Assembly: GCA_003161835.1 (NCBI GenBank)
Contig: PMNO01000546.1
Location: forward strand, 3,594-10,203
Source: Myxococcales bacterium
Lineage (GTDB): Bacteria > Myxococcota_A > Polyangia > Fen-1088
Direction of reading: 5' to 3'
Length of the DNA: 6,610 nucleotides
The position numbers and the translations under genes are program-made. Of this stretch, positions 5,104-6,610 are shown piece by piece. Below the pieces are notes generated by a model. It had not been told where the DNA came from and searched no databases. It worked only from the letters and a program-made list of their open reading frames with translations. Every line of letters starts with the position of its first letter. The stretch's first letter is position 1.

Positions 5104-6321
5104 ATGGCTGGCGACAAGCCGAAGGAACCTAAGGAACCGATGAACGCCCCCGGACCATCCCCGGGCAAGGTACGCGCGGGCATGGGTGACGTCGGCGCGG
5201 AGGCCGTCGAAATCTACAGCGACGAGGACCATGCGCGCGCCATCGGCCTGTGGTCGATCCTGACACCCGACGGAAAGGCCGACCCTGCGCAGGTTCCGCA
5301 AGTCGAGCCCACCGGCTGGCTCGCGATGTATCGCGGCATGTTGCTGATCCGGCTCCTCGACGAGCGGCTGATGACCCTGCAGCGCCAGGGCCGGGTCGGA
5401 TTTTACGCCGAGGCGCGCGGGCAGGAAGCGACGGTGATCGCTCCGGTCGCCGCGCTGGAGGCCGGCGACTGGATAGTGCCGTCCCACCGGGAAGGGGGAG
5501 CAGCCCTGTACCGGGGCCTGCCCTTGGCCGCATATGTTGCGCAGATCTTCGGCAACGTCCACGACATCGGCAAGGGGCGGCAGATGCCGGTGCATCCGGC
5601 CGCGCCGCGCGAACTGCGATTCTTGCCGATATCATCGTGCGTGGCGACGCAACTGCCGCAAGCGACCGGAATCGCCTGGGCGGCCAAGATCAAGGGCGAT
5701 AAGACCGTCGTGCTCGCTTACCTGGGCGAGGGTGCCACCAGCGCCGAGGATTTTCACACCGGGGTGAACTTCGCGGCGGTCTTCCGGGCGCCGGTCGTGT
5801 TCGTGTGCGTGAACAACCAATGGGCCGTCTCGACGCCGGCCGCGGCCCAATCCGCGTCCGAGACGTTCGCGGTCAAGGCGCTGGCCTACGGAATTCCAGG
5901 CGTGCGCGTCGATGGAAATGACCCCTTCGCGCTTTACGCGGCGACGCGCCAGGCGGCCGAGCGCGCGCGTCGCGGACAGGGCCCGACCTTGATCGAGGCG
6001 GTCACCTACCGGCTGGGGGCGCACAGCTCGTCGGACGATCCGGATCGCTACCGCGCCCCCGCGGAGGTCGAGACCTGGGCGGCGCGGGAACCCCTGATCC
6101 GCTTTCAGGCCTGGCTCAAGACGGCAGGTGTTCTCGACGACGCTCGGGAGGCCGAGATGCGAGCGGACCTGAGCCGGGACATCAGGGACGCCGTGGCAGC
6201 CAACGAAGGTCAGCCGCCGCCACCCTTGCGCTCGCTCATCGAGGATGTGTACCTCCGACCGCCGCGGGCCCTGGAAGAACAGCTCGCGGACCTGCAGCGC
6301 GTGCGCGCCGGCCTCCCCTGA
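5104..6321 (+). CDS. Branched-chain 2-oxo acid dehydrogenase E1 alpha subunit, second copy
   Basis: This is a second alpha chain of the ThDP-dependent E1 enzyme in the same operon. It has 405 residues from ATG 5104, with about 40 more at the N-terminus than the first copy; the first 30 are charged, Pro-rich and probably disordered. The shared core includes TLQRQGRVGFYAEARGQEAT (91-110), HREGGAALYRG (128-138), FGNVHDIGKGRQMPVH (149-164), SSCVATQLPQATGIAWAAK (177-195) and YRLGAHSSSDDP (302-313). The ThDP/Mg motif is GEGATSAEDFH (208-218) to NN (237-238); D216 is kept where the first copy has I172. In the 70 residues from RQGR to MPVH, about 40 are identical to the first copy by eye, so these are diverged paralogs rather than a recent duplication. 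The start is uncertain: ATG 5140 (M13) lies just after AAGGAA and may be the true one. The gene follows E2 after 2 nt, implying coupling. No partner E1-beta follows it. Confidence 0.9.
   Translation: MAGDKPKEPKEPMNAPGPSPGKVRAGMGDVGAEAVEIYSDEDHARAIGLWSILTPDGKADPAQVPQVEPTGWLAMYRGMLLIRLLDERLMTLQRQGRVGFYAEARGQEATVIAPVAALEAGDWIVPSHREGGAALYRGLPLAAYVAQIFGNVHDIGKGRQMPVHPAAPRELRFLPISSCVATQLPQATGIAWAAKIKGDKTVVLAYLGEGATSAEDFHTGVNFAAVFRAPVVFVCVNNQWAVSTPAAAQSASETFAVKALAYGIPGVRVDGNDPFALYAATRQAAERARRGQGPTLIEAVTYRLGAHSSSDDPDRYRAPAEVETWAAREPLIRFQAWLKTAGVLDDAREAEMRADLSRDIRDAVAANEGQPPPPLRSLIEDVYLRPPRALEEQLADLQRVRAGLP
5131..5136 (+). promoter_or_regulatory. Possible ribosome site for an alternative start of the second E1-alpha
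   Basis: AAGGAA ends 3 nt before the in-frame ATG at 5140. An earlier AAGGAA lies at 5122-5127, so AAGGAACC is present twice in tandem and encodes Lys-Glu-Pro repeats if translation begins at 5104. The upstream ATG 5104 has no comparable site, although it could start by coupling to the E2 stop. Spacing is rather short. Confidence 0.35.
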
Positions 6322-6408
6322 GGCTGGCGGTTGCGAATCGTCTCTCCCCGCGCGGTTGGTGCCGACGGTCAGTTGCGGTAGGGTGTCGAAAAAGCCGAAA
6401 GGACCCCC
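6322..6408 (+). other. Gap between the dehydrogenase operon and the lipoprotein gene
   Basis: 87 nt without a gene. I found no hairpin followed by a T-run, so no intrinsic terminator is visible, and no convincing -35/-10 pair. CCGCGCGG is self-complementary but has no loop. Near the end, AAAGGA (6398-6403) lies 5 nt before the ATG at 6409 and is a good Shine-Dalgarno sequence for the next gene. Confidence 0.6.
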
Positions 6409-6610
6409 ATGCAGAACGACGCCCACAAGCATTCTCCGGCCCGCCTCGATCCGAGCGTACGCTCGCGCCTCTCCCTGTTGTTGTTGGCCGGGGCCTGCGT
6501 GGGCCTCCCGTCTCTCGCCGCCGGGTGTGGCAGCGACAGCACCACCGCCGAGCCGTTCGACGAGTACACGGGACGGTGGCAGCAGTCCATGGACGCGACG
6601 CAAGCCAGCA
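6409..6610 (+). CDS. Predicted lipoprotein, N-terminal part only
   Basis: 67 codons are visible before the window ends. The N-terminus has a polar, positively charged segment (1-20; R18 and R20), a hydrophobic stretch (21-39; LSLLLLAGACVGLPSLAAG) and a lipobox ending at C40 (LAAGC), followed by GSDSTTAEP. This is the layout of a type II (lipoprotein) signal peptide with a short flexible linker. C30 (LAGAC) is a second, less likely cleavage site because the hydrophobic stretch continues past it. The mature start contains PFDEYTGRWQQS (49-60). A short F-x-x-Y-x-G-x-W segment after the lipobox linker recalls secreted lipoproteins of myxobacteria, but I cannot name a family. ATG 6409 is supported by AAAGGA 5 nt upstream. 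Nothing links it functionally to the dehydrogenase operon. Confidence 0.75.
   Translation, partial: MQNDAHKHSPARLDPSVRSRLSLLLLAGACVGLPSLAAGCGSDSTTAEPFDEYTGRWQQSMDATQAS

Noticed and set aside
6322..6408. Terminator or promoter between the second E1-alpha and the lipoprotein gene
   Set aside because: CCGCGCGG has no loop and no T-run follows; no pair of -35 and -10 boxes with normal spacing was found.
5632..6603. 323-codon minus-strand frame over the second E1-alpha and the lipoprotein start
   Set aside because: It crosses two better-supported plus-strand starts and has shadow-frame composition with no domain.

Overview
The window is GC-rich, densely coding bacterial DNA. Codon third positions are strongly G/C, so most genes have long open frames opposite them. 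The gene types and the style of the last gene (an export signal, a lipobox, then a short acidic linker) fit a Myxococcota-like or other high-GC deltaproteobacterial genome. That placement is inference; no rRNA or marker gene is present to prove it.

Left part, minus strand (1-1521): a two-gene unit. A small protein resembling the DUF4178 family (1063-1521) comes first. After 30 nt follows aroC, chorismate synthase (1-1032), whose last C-terminal residues lie beyond the left edge. aroC has no stop codon inside the window but reads without interruption from its ATG to base 1.

Centre and right, plus strand (1596-6321): an operon for a branched-chain 2-oxo acid dehydrogenase complex (BCKDH), in the order E1-alpha (first copy), E1-beta, E2 acyltransferase, E1-alpha (second copy). 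The E1 subunits decarboxylate the 2-oxo acid with thiamine diphosphate (ThDP) and load the acyl group onto the lipoyl arm of E2, which passes it to CoA. No E3 (dihydrolipoamide dehydrogenase) gene is in the window, so E3 must be encoded elsewhere. The notable point is that two clearly different E1-alpha paralogs flank a single E1-beta and a single E2. The first has an altered cofactor-binding loop; the second is closer to the usual form. E1-beta, E2 and the second E1-alpha are packed tightly (gaps of 10 and 2 nt). A 139-nt spacer with three potential hairpins separates the first E1-alpha from them.

The two transcription units diverge from a 74-nt gap (1522-1595). It carries a perfect TTGACA box, a symmetric ATTAAT box usable on both strands, and an 8-bp palindrome. 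The plus-strand promoter would leave only about 12 nt of leader before the GTG start, which has no Shine-Dalgarno sequence.

Right end (6322-6610): an 87-nt gap with no convincing terminator, then the start of a predicted lipoprotein gene that runs off the edge. No tRNA, rRNA, mobile element or CRISPR array was seen. No gene-free stretch exceeds 139 nt.
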